A stretch of DNA of 46,051 bases from CAZEFK01 sp964511405 (GTDB lineage Bacteria; Pseudomonadota; Alphaproteobacteria; Elsterales; Elsteraceae): contig CAZEFK010000023.1 in the NCBI GenBank assembly GCA_964511405.1, positions 1 to 46,051 of the forward strand. Reading direction: 5' to 3'. Shown here piece by piece: positions 18,465-26,504 of this stretch. The position numbers and the translations under genes are program-made. The notes below the pieces were generated by a model. It ran no database searches. It saw nothing but the letters and a program-made list of their open reading frames with translations, and was not told the origin of the DNA. Within the stretch, counting starts at the first letter, position 1. The number at the start of each line of letters is the position of its first letter.

Positions 18465-18481
18465 CCGGGGATCCCGGGCCG

Positions 18482-19366
18482 CTACAGCTCGAATGTGCCG
18501 CTCATGACCTCGACGCAGCGGCCGCCGACCCGCACCGCCTCGACCCGGCCGCCGCGCTTGTCGACGCGGGCGACGAGGCGGCTGGGACGGCCCATCTCGA
18601 CGCCCTGGTGGACGGTCAGCGTCAGGGCGAGGTCGGCTTCGGCAGCGAGGCTGGCGGTCAGCGCCGCCATGGCGCCGGTGGCGCTGCCGGTCGCCGGGTC
18701 TTCCAGGATGCCGTCCATGGGCGCGAACATGCGGGCCCGGACCTCGCCGCCGTCGCGGACATAGATGAACACGGCGTCGGCATGGTCCAGCGGCAGGGCC
18801 TCGGCATAGGCCGAGAGGCTGGGCCGCGCCCGGCGCAGGGCATCGAGGCTGGCCAGCTCGGCCACGACGAAGGGCAAGCCGACCGAGGCCACGGTCGGCC
18901 GATGGCGCCCGGTCGCGACGTCGGCCGGATCCAGCGACACGCAGGCGGCCAGCCGGTCGGGCGGCAGGGTCGAGCGGAGGCTGAGCGGCTCGGGCGCGGT
19001 CAGCTCGGCGCCGACTACCGCGCCGTTCTCGGTCAGCAGCTGCACCGGCACCAGCCCCGCTTTTTCCTCGAACAGCAGGCGGCCGTCCGGTGGCGCCACG
19101 CCTTGGCGCGCCAGCACGAAGGCGGTCCCGACATTGGGATGGCCGGCGAACGGCAATTCGGCCTTGGGCGTGAAGATCCGCACCCAGGCGGTGTGCGCCG
19201 GGTCGCGCGGCGGCAGCACGAAGGTGGTCTCGGAGTAGTTGAACTCGGCGGCGATCGCCTGCATCTGCGCCGGCGTCAGCCCGTCCGCGTCAAGCACCAC
19301 GGCGACCGGGTTGCCGCCGAACGGGCGGTCGGTGAAGACGTCGGCGGTCAGGTAGCGGCGGCGCAT
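18482..19366 (-). CDS. PhzF family isomerase
   Basis: A 294-residue member of the PhzF/diaminopimelate-epimerase fold. Motifs are VFTDRPFGGNPVAVV at the N-terminus, the catalytic Glu46 in NYSETTFV, IFTPKAELPFAGHPNVGTAF and the second-half GGEVRARMFAP with EDPATGSATGA. In phenazine producers PhzF isomerises DHHA, but no other phz gene is here, so a different small-molecule isomerisation is likely. It overlaps the 3' end of the DUF1638 gene by 19 bases and is probably co-transcribed with it. Confidence 0.9.
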   Translation of the reverse strand: MRRRYLTADVFTDRPFGGNPVAVVLDADGLTPAQMQAIAAEFNYSETTFVLPPRDPAHTAWVRIFTPKAELPFAGHPNVGTAFVLARQGVAPPDGRLLFEEKAGLVPVQLLTENGAVVGAELTAPEPLSLRSTLPPDRLAACVSLDPADVATGRHRPTVASVGLPFVVAELASLDALRRARPSLSAYAEALPLDHADAVFIYVRDGGEVRARMFAPMDGILEDPATGSATGAMAALTASLAAEADLALTLTVHQGVEMGRPSRLVARVDKRGGRVEAVRVGGRCVEVMSGTFEL

Positions 19367-20025
19367 CGGTCGCTCTCCTTCAGGGCATGTGGCAGGTCGC
19401 CATAGCCGGTGAACCGCCGCTCATAGGCCAGGCCCAGGCGCCGGGCCGCGGCCTCGGCGCTGCGGTCGAGCGCCGGATCGTCGGTCTGGGCCAGGTAGAC
19501 CAGCCGCTCGTACTGGCCGAAATAAGCATCGCGCAGCTCGGGATGGCGGTCGAGGCCCAGCCCCTCGATCACCAGCGTCTCGAACTGCCGGGCCAGGAAG
19601 TCGGTCAGGAAGAACGACCGCATGTCGGCCTCGGCGCGCGCCGCGAAGGCGTCGAGGCCGCTGAACAGGGCGTAGCAGTGCGGCCCGGGCAGCCGCGCCA
19701 CGCCCTCTTCGGCCAGCACCGCATCAAGCGCGCCGCCGGTGCCGCAATCGGCATAGCCGACCAGGATCCGCTCGTAGCGGCCGCGGGCGGCGCGGATGGC
19801 CGCCCGCACCGCGCCGGGGATCGCCTGCGGCCGGTTGTGCAGGCCGGCCGGCAGGCAGTGCAGCGTCAGGTCCAGCTGGCCCAGGTCGATCACCGCCTGG
19901 ATCTCGCGCGCGAGCGCGCCGCAGGCCAGGACCAGCGTGGGGCCGCCGACCTCGGCTCCTCCTCCCCTTGTGGCTAGGGGATCCACACAACCCGGATCAC
20001 CGAGCATGATCGGCCGCTTGGCCAT
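19348..20025 (-). CDS. DUF1638 protein
   Basis: A 225-residue protein of the DUF1638 family, shown by LVLACGALAREIQAVID, the strand LTLHCLPAGLHNRP, ILVGYADCGTGGALDA and GPHCYALFSG. Conserved Cys and His residues suggest a metal or cofactor role. In Rhodobacterales and relatives it is linked to corrinoid proteins and methyltransferases. Here it follows a corrinoid protein on the same strand after a 168-base space holding a REP-type element. I chose the ATG at 20025 because residues upstream are only the translation of that element. Its biochemical role is not established. Confidence 0.8.
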   Translation of the reverse strand: MAKRPIMLGDPGCVDPLATRGGGAEVGGPTLVLACGALAREIQAVIDLGQLDLTLHCLPAGLHNRPQAIPGAVRAAIRAARGRYERILVGYADCGTGGALDAVLAEEGVARLPGPHCYALFSGLDAFAARAEADMRSFFLTDFLARQFETLVIEGLGLDRHPELRDAYFGQYERLVYLAQTDDPALDRSAEAAARRLGLAYERRFTGYGDLPHALKESDRCAAAT

Positions 20026-20028
20026 CCT

Positions 20029-20140
20029 ACTCGTCATCCCCGCGAAGGCGGGGATCCAGCCGTGGTGGCAAGCTCGACATCGTCCCTGTTGATACCTGCG
20101 TCGAGCCAACTGGATTCCCGCTTTCGCGGGAATGACGAGT
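20029..20140. repeat. paired REP element (BIME/MITE-like)
   Basis: Two hairpins in opposite orientation: ATCCCCGC-GAAG-GCGGGGAT (20036-20055) and ATTCCCGC-TTTC-GCGGGAAT (20114-20133). The outer ends are inverted repeats ACTCGTCAT (20029-20037) and ATGACGAGT (20132-20140). Its translations give the RHSRESGNP and WIPAFAGMT strings familiar from proteobacterial REP elements. It lies between the corrinoid-protein gene and the DUF1638 gene and might shape mRNA stability there. Confidence 0.85.
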
Positions 20141-20193
20141 AAAGAACTTGTTCGGAATAGAGTGCGAAGTCCCGTTAGGTCGCGGCATGGACG

Positions 20194-20895
20194 CTACGCC
20201 GGTGCGCGCTGGTTGTGCCGGCGGCCGACCATCTCCTTGGCGGTCTCGACGGCCACGGCGGCGTCGCGGCAATAGGCGTCGGCGCCGATCGCGCGGGCGA
20301 AGTCGGCGTTGAGCGGCGCCCCCCCGACCAGCACGATCAGCCGGTCGCGGATGCCCTTCTCCTTCAGCGCCTCGATCACGACCTTCATATAGGGCATGGT
20401 CGTGGTCAGCAGCGCCGACATGCCCAGGATGTCGGGCTGGTGCTCCTCGATCGCGGCCAAATATTTCTCGACCGGATTGTTGATGCCGAGGTCGATCACC
20501 TCGAACCCGGCGCCTTCCATCATCATCGCGACCAGGTTCTTGCCGATGTCGTGGATGTCGCCCTTGACGGTGCCGATCACCATCTTGCCGACGGAAGGCG
20601 CCCCGGTCTCGGCGAGCAGCGGCCGCAGCACCGCCATGCCGGCCTTCATGGCGTTGGCCGACATCAGGACCTCGGGCACGAACAGGATGCCGTCGCGAAA
20701 ATCCTCGCCGACGATGCGCATGCCCTCGACCAGGGCCTCGGTCAGCACCCGGTAGGGCAGCCAGCCGCGCCCGAGCAGGATGTGGACGCCCTCGACGATC
20801 TCGTCCTTCAGGCCGTCATACAAATCGTCGTGCATCTGCCGGACCAGATCGGGATCCGGCAGTTCCGAAAGCACGATGTCGTCGCCGTCCGCCAT
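20194..20895 (-). CDS. corrinoid (B12-binding) protein
   Basis: A 233-residue methyl-carrier protein like MtbC/MttC or the cobalamin module of MetH. Residues about 18-95 form the helical cap (LTEALVEGMRIVGEDFRDG, LFVPEVLMSANAMKAG). Residues about 103-225 form the Rossmann-like B12 domain with the base-off motif Asp113-x-His115-x-x-Gly118 (GDIHDIGKN), then GINNPVEKYL, MSALLTTTMPYM and VGGAPLN. It would carry a methyl group on cobalt between a donor methyltransferase and an acceptor such as homocysteine. The companion homocysteine methyltransferase and corrinoid activator lie 7-8 kb away in this window. It is 45 bases downstream of the hydroxyproline oxidase gene on the same strand. Confidence 0.9.
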   Translation of the reverse strand: MADGDDIVLSELPDPDLVRQMHDDLYDGLKDEIVEGVHILLGRGWLPYRVLTEALVEGMRIVGEDFRDGILFVPEVLMSANAMKAGMAVLRPLLAETGAPSVGKMVIGTVKGDIHDIGKNLVAMMMEGAGFEVIDLGINNPVEKYLAAIEEHQPDILGMSALLTTTMPYMKVVIEALKEKGIRDRLIVLVGGAPLNADFARAIGADAYCRDAAVAVETAKEMVGRRHNQRAPA

Positions 20896-20940
20896 CAGAG
20901 GACCTCTGCCGCAACAGTCACGGCCCAGGACTATAGGCGG

Positions 20941-22173
20941 TCAGAACCGCTGCGGCGAGAACGGGCTCACATCGATGGCGGGCGGCCGGCCCTCGATCAG
21001 GTCGGCCACCAGCATGGCGGTGGCGGCCGCCTGGGTCAGGCCGTAATGGCCGTGGCCGAAGGCGTAGACCACGCGGCCGTCGCGGCGGGCCGGGCCGATC
21101 ACCGGCCGCGAGTCCGGGATCGACGGCCGGAACCCCATCCAGCGCCGCGCCGGCCGGCCGGGGTCGAAGCCGGGCAGATAGCGCTGGAGCCGCCGCGCCA
21201 TCGCGGCGGTGCGGCCGTGGTTGGGCGCGGCGTCCAAGCCGGCGAACTCGACCGCGCCGCCGATGCGGTCGCCGATGTCGAGCGGGCTGGTGACGAAGCC
21301 CTCGCCCTCATAGGTGACCGGGCGCGACAGGCCAAACGTCCCCGGCTCATAGGTGGCGTTGTAGCCGCGCTCGGTGTCCAGCGGGATCGCGTCGCCCAGG
21401 CCGTGGGCCAGCGGCCGCGACCAGATGCCGGCCGCCAGCACCAGCCGGTCGCAAGCCACCGGCGCGCCTGGTTCGATGCGGGCCTGGGGACCGGCCTCGC
21501 CCGGCTCGATGGCCGTGGCCGCCGCGGTGACCCGGACGGCGCCGCGGTCGAGCGCGCGCGCCAGCAGGTCCGCCGCCACGGCGCGCGGATCCGAGACATG
21601 GCAGGCCTCGGGATAGTAGGCGGCAGCCTCGACGTTGCGCAGCGCCGGCTCCAGGGCGGCGACGCCGGCGGCGTCCAGGCTCTCGACGGCGATGCCGAAG
21701 GCGCGCTGCCGGGCCAGCAGGCCTTCGGCGCGGGCGAAGGCGGCGCGGCTCGACCACACATGCAGGCAACCGCGCGGCCGCAGGTGGCCGCCGAGATCCA
21801 GCGCCGCCAGGCGCCGCTGCCAGGCCGGCAGCGCCAGGGCGTTGAGGGCGCGGATCGCCTGGATGCTCGCTTCGACCCGGGCCGGCGCCGACGCCACCAC
21901 GAAGCGCCACAGCCAGGGCACCAGCCGCGGCAGATAGGCCGGGCGGATCGCCAGCGGGCCCAGCGGATCGGCCAGCCAGCGCGGCAGGTGGCGCCACACC
22001 TTGGGCGAGGCCAGCGGCAGGATGTCGGTGTGGGCGATCCAGCCCGCATTGCCGTCGCTGGGCCGCCCGTCGGGCGCGCCGGGATCGACCAGGGTCACGG
22101 CATGGCCGCGGTCCATCAGCTCATGGGCCGCGGCCAGGCCGACGATGCCGGCCCCGACGATGGCGATCCGCAC
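20941..22173 (-). CDS. FAD-dependent D-amino-acid (cis-4-hydroxy-D-proline) oxidase/dehydrogenase
   Basis: A 410-residue flavoprotein of the DadA/DAO family. It begins with the FAD-binding RIAIVGAGIVGLAAAHELMD, and has CDRLVLAAGIWSRPLAHGLG, the RWMGFRPSIPDSRPVIGPA tail and FGHGHYGLTQA. The start is the GTG at 22173, which opens the Rossmann motif directly and lies 7 bases after the epimerase stop. Between the hydroxyproline epimerase and a DapA-like deaminase, its substrate is most likely cis-4-hydroxy-D-proline, giving delta1-pyrroline-4-hydroxy-2-carboxylate. A single polypeptide form is used rather than the multi-subunit enzyme known from some bacteria. Confidence 0.88.
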   Translation of the reverse strand: MRIAIVGAGIVGLAAAHELMDRGHAVTLVDPGAPDGRPSDGNAGWIAHTDILPLASPKVWRHLPRWLADPLGPLAIRPAYLPRLVPWLWRFVVASAPARVEASIQAIRALNALALPAWQRRLAALDLGGHLRPRGCLHVWSSRAAFARAEGLLARQRAFGIAVESLDAAGVAALEPALRNVEAAAYYPEACHVSDPRAVAADLLARALDRGAVRVTAAATAIEPGEAGPQARIEPGAPVACDRLVLAAGIWSRPLAHGLGDAIPLDTERGYNATYEPGTFGLSRPVTYEGEGFVTSPLDIGDRIGGAVEFAGLDAAPNHGRTAAMARRLQRYLPGFDPGRPARRWMGFRPSIPDSRPVIGPARRDGRVVYAFGHGHYGLTQAAATAMLVADLIEGRPPAIDVSPFSPQRF

Positions 22174-22180
22174 CGGCCGC

Positions 22181-23200
22181 CTAGGACGGGCTGCGGTCGA
22201 CGACCTGGAAGCCCTTGGCGAAGGGATCGCGGTCGTCGATGACGATGGTGTTGAAGCCGGTGACCCGCGCCCAGCCCTCGACCGACGGGATGATGGCGTC
22301 GCGGTCGCCGACCCGGGCCCGGCCTTCGATGCGGCCGACAAAGGTCGAGCCGATGATGCTCTCATGGACGAAGCTATCGCCATCGGTCAGGCGGCCGGTC
22401 GCCGCCAGCTGGGCCATGCGCGCCGAAGTGCCGGTGCCGCAGGGCGAGCGGTCGATCGCCTTGTCGCCGTAGAACACGGCGTTGCGGGCGGTGCCCGCCG
22501 GGGTCTGCGGCCGGCCGGTCCACAGCACATGGGTCAGGCGGTCGATCGCCGGGTTCTCGGGATGGACGATGCGGTGGCTTGTGTTGAACGCCGCCCGAAG
22601 CCGCGGGCTGAAGCGCAGGATGTCCGACGGCTCCAGGTCCGCAAGGTCGGCATAGCGCGCCTGCGGCTCGACGATGGCGTAGAAGTTGCCGCCATAGGCG
22701 ACATCGACGGTGAGCGCGCCCAGCCCCTCGACCTCGACCGGATAGCCGGTGCCGTAGAGGAAGGACGGCACGTTGGTCAGACGCACGCGCTCCACGAACG
22801 GGCCGTTCTGCTCATAGCGCGCCTCGACCACGCCGGCCGGGGTATCCAGCCGCACCAGGCCCGGCGTGCGGGGATGCAGGAGCCCGTTCTCGAGGGCGAT
22901 GGTGACGGTGCCGATGGTACCGTGGCCGCACATCGGCAGGCAGCCCGAGGTCTCGATGAACAGGATGCCGGTGTCGCAGTCGTCGCGGGTCGGCGGGTAG
23001 AGGATCGAGCCCGACATCATGTCGTGGCCGCGCGGCTCGAACATCAGGCCGGTGCGGATCCAGTCGTACGCCTGCAGGAAGTGCTGGCGGCGCTCGAACA
23101 TCGTGGCGCCGGCCAGCTGCGGGATGCTGCCGCCGGCGACCACCCGCACCGGGTTGCCGCAGGTGTGCCCGTCGATGCAGAAGAAGGTGTGGCGCGCCAT
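22181..23200 (-). CDS. 4-hydroxyproline 2-epimerase
   Basis: A 339-residue cofactor-free epimerase of the proline racemase family that converts trans-4-hydroxy-L-proline to cis-4-hydroxy-D-proline. Both catalytic cysteines are present, Cys91 (CLPMCGHGTIG) and Cys254 (DRSPCGTGTSA), which separates it from the trans-3-hydroxyproline dehydratases that have Thr at one position. It opens the catabolic sequence and lies 17 bases after the DapA-like gene in the same operon. Confidence 0.92.
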   Translation of the reverse strand: MARHTFFCIDGHTCGNPVRVVAGGSIPQLAGATMFERRQHFLQAYDWIRTGLMFEPRGHDMMSGSILYPPTRDDCDTGILFIETSGCLPMCGHGTIGTVTIALENGLLHPRTPGLVRLDTPAGVVEARYEQNGPFVERVRLTNVPSFLYGTGYPVEVEGLGALTVDVAYGGNFYAIVEPQARYADLADLEPSDILRFSPRLRAAFNTSHRIVHPENPAIDRLTHVLWTGRPQTPAGTARNAVFYGDKAIDRSPCGTGTSARMAQLAATGRLTDGDSFVHESIIGSTFVGRIEGRARVGDRDAIIPSVEGWARVTGFNTIVIDDRDPFAKGFQVVDRSPS

Positions 23201-23217
23201 GGCCGGGGTTCCGCGGG

Positions 23218-24132
23218 TTAGAGGCCGACGTCCGGCAGCGCCGGCCGGTGCTCGATCGCCTTGGCCATGATCGCCTCGACCGCGGCCCGCTCGGCCGGCG
23301 GCAGCGGCAGGCGCGGCGGCCGGGTCAGCGCCGAGCCGCGGCCCATGATCTCTTCGCACAGCTTGATGCATTGGACCAGGTCGGGCCGGGCGTCGAGATG
23401 CAGCAGCGGCATGAACCAGTCGTTGAGCGCCTTGGCTTCCTCGTAGCGGCCGACGCGGGCCAGGCGGAACAGGGTCTCGCCTTCGCGCGGGAAGGCGTTG
23501 GACATGCCCGACACCCAGCCGACCGCGCCCATCAGCACGCTTTCGACCACGACGTCGTCGAGGCCCGCGAACAGCACGAAGCGGTCGCCGACCAGGTTGC
23601 GCAGGTCGGTGAAGCGCCGCGTGTCGCCCGACGATTCCTTGAAGCACACGACGGTGTCGCAGTCGGCGAGCGAGGCCAGGATATCGGGCGTGACGTCGTT
23701 CTTGTAGATCGGCGGGTTGTTGTAGACCATCACCGGCAGGTCGGTGGCCTGGGCGACGCCGCGGAAATGCGCGGCCGTCTCGTGCGGCTTGGCCGAATAG
23801 ACCAGGGCCGGCATGACCATGATGCCGTCGAGCCCGACCCGCGCCGCCTCGCGCGCGACCTCGCAGGCGAAGGCGGTCGTGAACTCGGCGACGCCGGCGA
23901 TCACCGGCACGCGGCCCCGCGCCGTCGCTTTGGCCATCTCCATGACCGCGACCTTCTCGGACCGGCTGAGCGAGGTGTTCTCGCCGACCGTGCCGCACAT
24001 GATCAGCCCCGATACGCCGTCGCGGATCAAGCCGTCGACGACCCGCGCCGTGGCGTCCAGGTCAAGCGCATAGTCCGGCTTGAACTGGGTGGTGACCGCC
24101 GGGAACACGCCCGTCCATGCGACTCGTGCCAT
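23218..24132 (-). CDS. DapA family protein, likely pyrroline-4-hydroxy-2-carboxylate deaminase
   Basis: A 304-residue TIM-barrel lyase of the dihydrodipicolinate synthase family. The Schiff-base Lys165 lies in VCFKESSGD, Tyr137 in VYNNPP, and the substrate loop is GTVGENTSLS. By context, it removes ammonia from the product of the flavoprotein oxidase to give 2-oxoglutarate semialdehyde. It is the first gene of the operon and has a perfect palindrome 18 bases upstream of its ATG. No 2-oxoglutarate-semialdehyde dehydrogenase is in the window. An aldolase or other DapA-family role is possible but less likely. Confidence 0.87.
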   Translation of the reverse strand: MARVAWTGVFPAVTTQFKPDYALDLDATARVVDGLIRDGVSGLIMCGTVGENTSLSRSEKVAVMEMAKATARGRVPVIAGVAEFTTAFACEVAREAARVGLDGIMVMPALVYSAKPHETAAHFRGVAQATDLPVMVYNNPPIYKNDVTPDILASLADCDTVVCFKESSGDTRRFTDLRNLVGDRFVLFAGLDDVVVESVLMGAVGWVSGMSNAFPREGETLFRLARVGRYEEAKALNDWFMPLLHLDARPDLVQCIKLCEEIMGRGSALTRPPRLPLPPAERAAVEAIMAKAIEHRPALPDVGL

Positions 24133-24150
24133 CGTCCGCTCTCCGCCTTG

Positions 24151-24172
24151 TGTAGATTGTATAAAATCTACA
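24151..24172. promoter_or_regulatory. GntR operator of the hydroxyproline operon
   Basis: TGTAGATT (24151-24158) and AATCTACA (24165-24172) form a perfect 8-bp dyad with the 6-base AT-rich centre GTATAA. It lies 18 bases before the dapA-like ATG and 35 bases before the divergent gntR ATG. The TGTA...TACA ends are typical of FCD-type GntR sites. Confidence 0.8.
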
Positions 24173-24207
24173 TCGCGACGTGACGTCAAGCCTGCTATGG
24201 TCGACGC

Positions 24208-24870
24208 ATGGTCAAGACCCTGCAGCATCGCACCATCGCCGCCGCCGTCGCCGAGGCGCTGCGCCAGCGCATCGTCGGCGGCGACCTGGCGGCCGGCGCG
24301 CCGCTGCGCCAGGACGCGCTGGCCGGCGAGTTCGGCGTCAGCCGGATCCCGGTGCGCGAAGCGCTGCTGCAGCTGGAAGCCGAGGGTCTGGTCAAGATCC
24401 ATCCCCATCGCGGCGCGATCGTGTCGGGCCTGTCGTGGGACGAGGTGGCCGAACTGTTCGCACTGCGCGCGCTGCTGGAGCCGCGGCTGCTGAGGGCCTC
24501 GGCGCCGAACCTGACGTCGGCGGACTACGCCCGGCTCGACGCCATTCTGCGCGAATACAGCGCCGAGCTGCGCGCCAACAATGTCGGCCGCTGGGGCGCC
24601 CTCAATGTCGAGCTGCACCGGGTGCTGTACCAGCATGCCGGCCAGCCGCGCACCCTGGCGATCGTCGGCGCCCTGCTGCAGGACAGCGACCGCCACGCCC
24701 GCCTGCAGCTGGCCCTGACCGGCGCCCTGGAGCGCGCCGAGACCGAGCATGCCGACCTCGTCCGCCTGTGCGCCGAGGGCGGGGTCGACGCCGCCTGCGC
24801 GCTGCTGCAGGCGCACATCGAGAATGCCGGGGCGTCGCTGCAGCGGTATATTGAGCGCCAGGCGACATAG
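24208..24870 (+). CDS. GntR family (FCD) regulator of hydroxyproline catabolism
   Basis: A 220-residue regulator with the winged HTH in TIAAAVAEALRQRIVGGDL and VSRIPVREALLQLEAEGLV, then an FCD sensor domain with metal/ligand residues (ALRALLEPRLL, ELHRVLYQHAG, EHADLVRLC). It is divergent from the hydroxyproline operon with a perfect palindrome between, so it most likely represses that operon until hydroxyproline or a metabolite is present. Confidence 0.92.
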   Translation: MVKTLQHRTIAAAVAEALRQRIVGGDLAAGAPLRQDALAGEFGVSRIPVREALLQLEAEGLVKIHPHRGAIVSGLSWDEVAELFALRALLEPRLLRASAPNLTSADYARLDAILREYSAELRANNVGRWGALNVELHRVLYQHAGQPRTLAIVGALLQDSDRHARLQLALTGALERAETEHADLVRLCAEGGVDAACALLQAHIENAGASLQRYIERQAT

Positions 24871-24924
24871 CGGCGGGGTCGCCTCGCTTACCGTCGGGGT
24901 CGCGGCGAAGGGCTTATTTGAACC

Positions 24925-25737
24925 ATGTCCTTCCGAATTGGCGGGTTGATCTTCGCCTCTGCGGTCGTGGTGATCGGGCTGGGCGCGCCGAAAATCGCCG
25001 ACGCGAGTATCGACTGCCAAGCGACTCGCGACGACGTGGAACGTGCGATTTGCGAAGCGCCGGTCACCGAGGAGCGCACCTTGGGGAACTATCGGCTGGT
25101 GCGACGACAAGCGAAACTGACGCGGGATGAAATCCGTCCGGACTCCGATCGCGACGGAGGCCGAGCGGTCGAGATAGAGATCGATTGGGAGCAAATCGAT
25201 CCTGCAGCCGACCCGCTCGCGGCCGCCGCCAATGAACGACTGCGCTCCATAGCGCACGCTGACTGGCCGCCACAGGATGACGACATAGATTTCGGGAGAA
25301 GGACTTCTGTATACAGAATAAATGCAGATTTTGTGCCCGTTACCGAGGAGACTTGGATATTTGGCCACGGCGCAAATCACGGCCTCTCCGAGACGATCGA
25401 GCATAATTTCATCCCGGGAGAGTGGCGAGAAATTCGAGCGTCCGATATTTTCCTCCCGAATTCGGGATGGGAGAAAATTCTACTTCGCGAGGCACTCGAT
25501 CAGCTACACAACAAAGAGGGAATATATGGAGAAAATCCAGAATATATTTCAAGCTTGATCGAGACCACCAGCTATTGGCGTTTGACTGACGATGAGCTGG
25601 TTATCGGATTGCCGCAATGGTCGGTCTCAATGAATATGCCGGGAATCGATATTTCGTGGCGCGATCTTTCGCGTTATCTCAATCCGAGAGGACCATTCCG
25701 CCCGGCTGCAGAGGCCGCCAAGAGAACGTTGCATTAG
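24925..25737 (+). CDS. exported hypothetical protein of atypical base composition
   Basis: A 270-residue protein with an N-terminal signal peptide (about residues 1-27, ending in ADA-SIDC). Just after it, the pattern CQATRDDVERAICEAP resembles the Cys-rich start of LprI-type lysozyme-inhibitor domains. The rest is rich in acidic, Trp and Asn residues and I do not recognise it, although the C-terminal half could be an RsiV/DUF3298-like domain. Bases 25261-25620 are about 49% G+C (175 of 360 by my count), far below the neighbouring genes, which points to recent transfer. It follows gntR by 54 bases but is unlikely to share its function. Confidence 0.65.
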   Translation: MSFRIGGLIFASAVVVIGLGAPKIADASIDCQATRDDVERAICEAPVTEERTLGNYRLVRRQAKLTRDEIRPDSDRDGGRAVEIEIDWEQIDPAADPLAAAANERLRSIAHADWPPQDDDIDFGRRTSVYRINADFVPVTEETWIFGHGANHGLSETIEHNFIPGEWREIRASDIFLPNSGWEKILLREALDQLHNKEGIYGENPEYISSLIETTSYWRLTDDELVIGLPQWSVSMNMPGIDISWRDLSRYLNPRGPFRPAAEAAKRTLH

Positions 25738-25807
25738 GCTGACACTCGACGCCACGATCACCCGCCCGCGCGGATCCCAATTCTGCAGATCGAACAGCAG
25801 GTGATCC

Positions 25808-26239
25808 CTACTTGGTTCCAAGCGCCTTGCGTGACCGGCCGCCCCGGCGACCGTTCTCGCGGGAGGCTGCGGCCTTTCTCGGCGTGCGCGCCTGTCCGCC
25901 CGCTGCGCCCAATCGGGCTGCCATCCAACGCCACGAGCCGAGCACGCCGTCCAGCAGCGCAGGCACGTACAGGTCGGCGTCGAGCCGTGGGAAGTGCAGT
26001 CCGAGCCCCATGCCGTCCACTTCGATAACGCGCAGGTCCTCGGTCGAGGCACCCGCAAGACCCTCGACGTCGCGGGGCGCGAGCCCAAGCTCCACGCCCG
26101 TGGAGAGCGTGATGACGACCCGCCCCCGGCCGGTGTCGTAGCGGGCGGCAATCGCGCGCGGTCCGCGCAGACGCGCCTCACCGCGGCGCTGGGCAGCTTC
26201 GAACTGCGCGTCGAAAGCCTGATCTGGCGGCTCAGCCAT
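25808..26239 (-). CDS. DUF2442 domain protein
   Basis: A 143-residue protein. Residues about 25-100 fit the DUF2442 pattern: ARYDTGRGRVVITLSTGVEL, then DLRVIEVDGMGLGLHFPRLD and DADLYVPALLDGVLGS. The C-terminal 40 residues are basic and low in complexity. DUF2442 genes usually pair with a DUF4160 gene in a small two-gene unit of unknown, possibly toxin-antitoxin-like, function. Here the upstream DUF4160-like partner overlaps its start by 8 bases but looks damaged. Confidence 0.7.
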   Translation of the reverse strand: MAEPPDQAFDAQFEAAQRRGEARLRGPRAIAARYDTGRGRVVITLSTGVELGLAPRDVEGLAGASTEDLRVIEVDGMGLGLHFPRLDADLYVPALLDGVLGSWRWMAARLGAAGGQARTPRKAAASRENGRRGGRSRKALGTK

Positions 26240-26450
26240 GGATGCGTCTCCATGCTTTCAGCAACATCGGTTGGTGCTCGGCGACCAGCTGCAGCACCCG
26301 CCGCCCGCTCGCGCCGCCGGCCGCCAGCGACGGGGGCAGCGCACCATGGGACACTATCCGCCGGTACGGCGACAAGCAGGCGAAATCCATACGAGCACCG
26401 ATCGAGAGGCGGAGGCCGAGCGCTATGGCGGCCGCCATGTCCTGGATCAA
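26232..26450 (-). pseudogene. DUF4160-like remnant
   Basis: The C-terminal half of this 72-codon frame (from GALPPSLAAGG to LQLVAEHQPMLLKAWRRI) fits the end of DUF4160 proteins. The N-terminal half does not; a better match to the expected PPHFHxRYGxFR-like region lies one frame over (RPPPLDRCSYGFRLLVAVPA, about 26350-26425). This suggests a frameshift in a formerly intact gene. The position directly before a DUF2442 gene is the usual arrangement. The reading rests on short matches by eye. Confidence 0.4.
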
Positions 26451-26504
26451 AGCGTCCCGCGCCCCGCAGCCGCACGGTCACGCACCGAGCCGCAGAGGTG
26501 CCGC

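Noticed and set aside
18482..19366. Phenazine biosynthesis locus
   Set aside because: Only a PhzF-family isomerase is present; no phzA, B, C, D, E or G is nearby, so the family name does not imply phenazines.
20027..20272. 81-codon minus-strand frame with RHSRESGNP and LDPRLRGDD strings
   Set aside because: These strings are the translation of the REP element at 20029-20140, and the rest overlaps the corrinoid gene in another frame.
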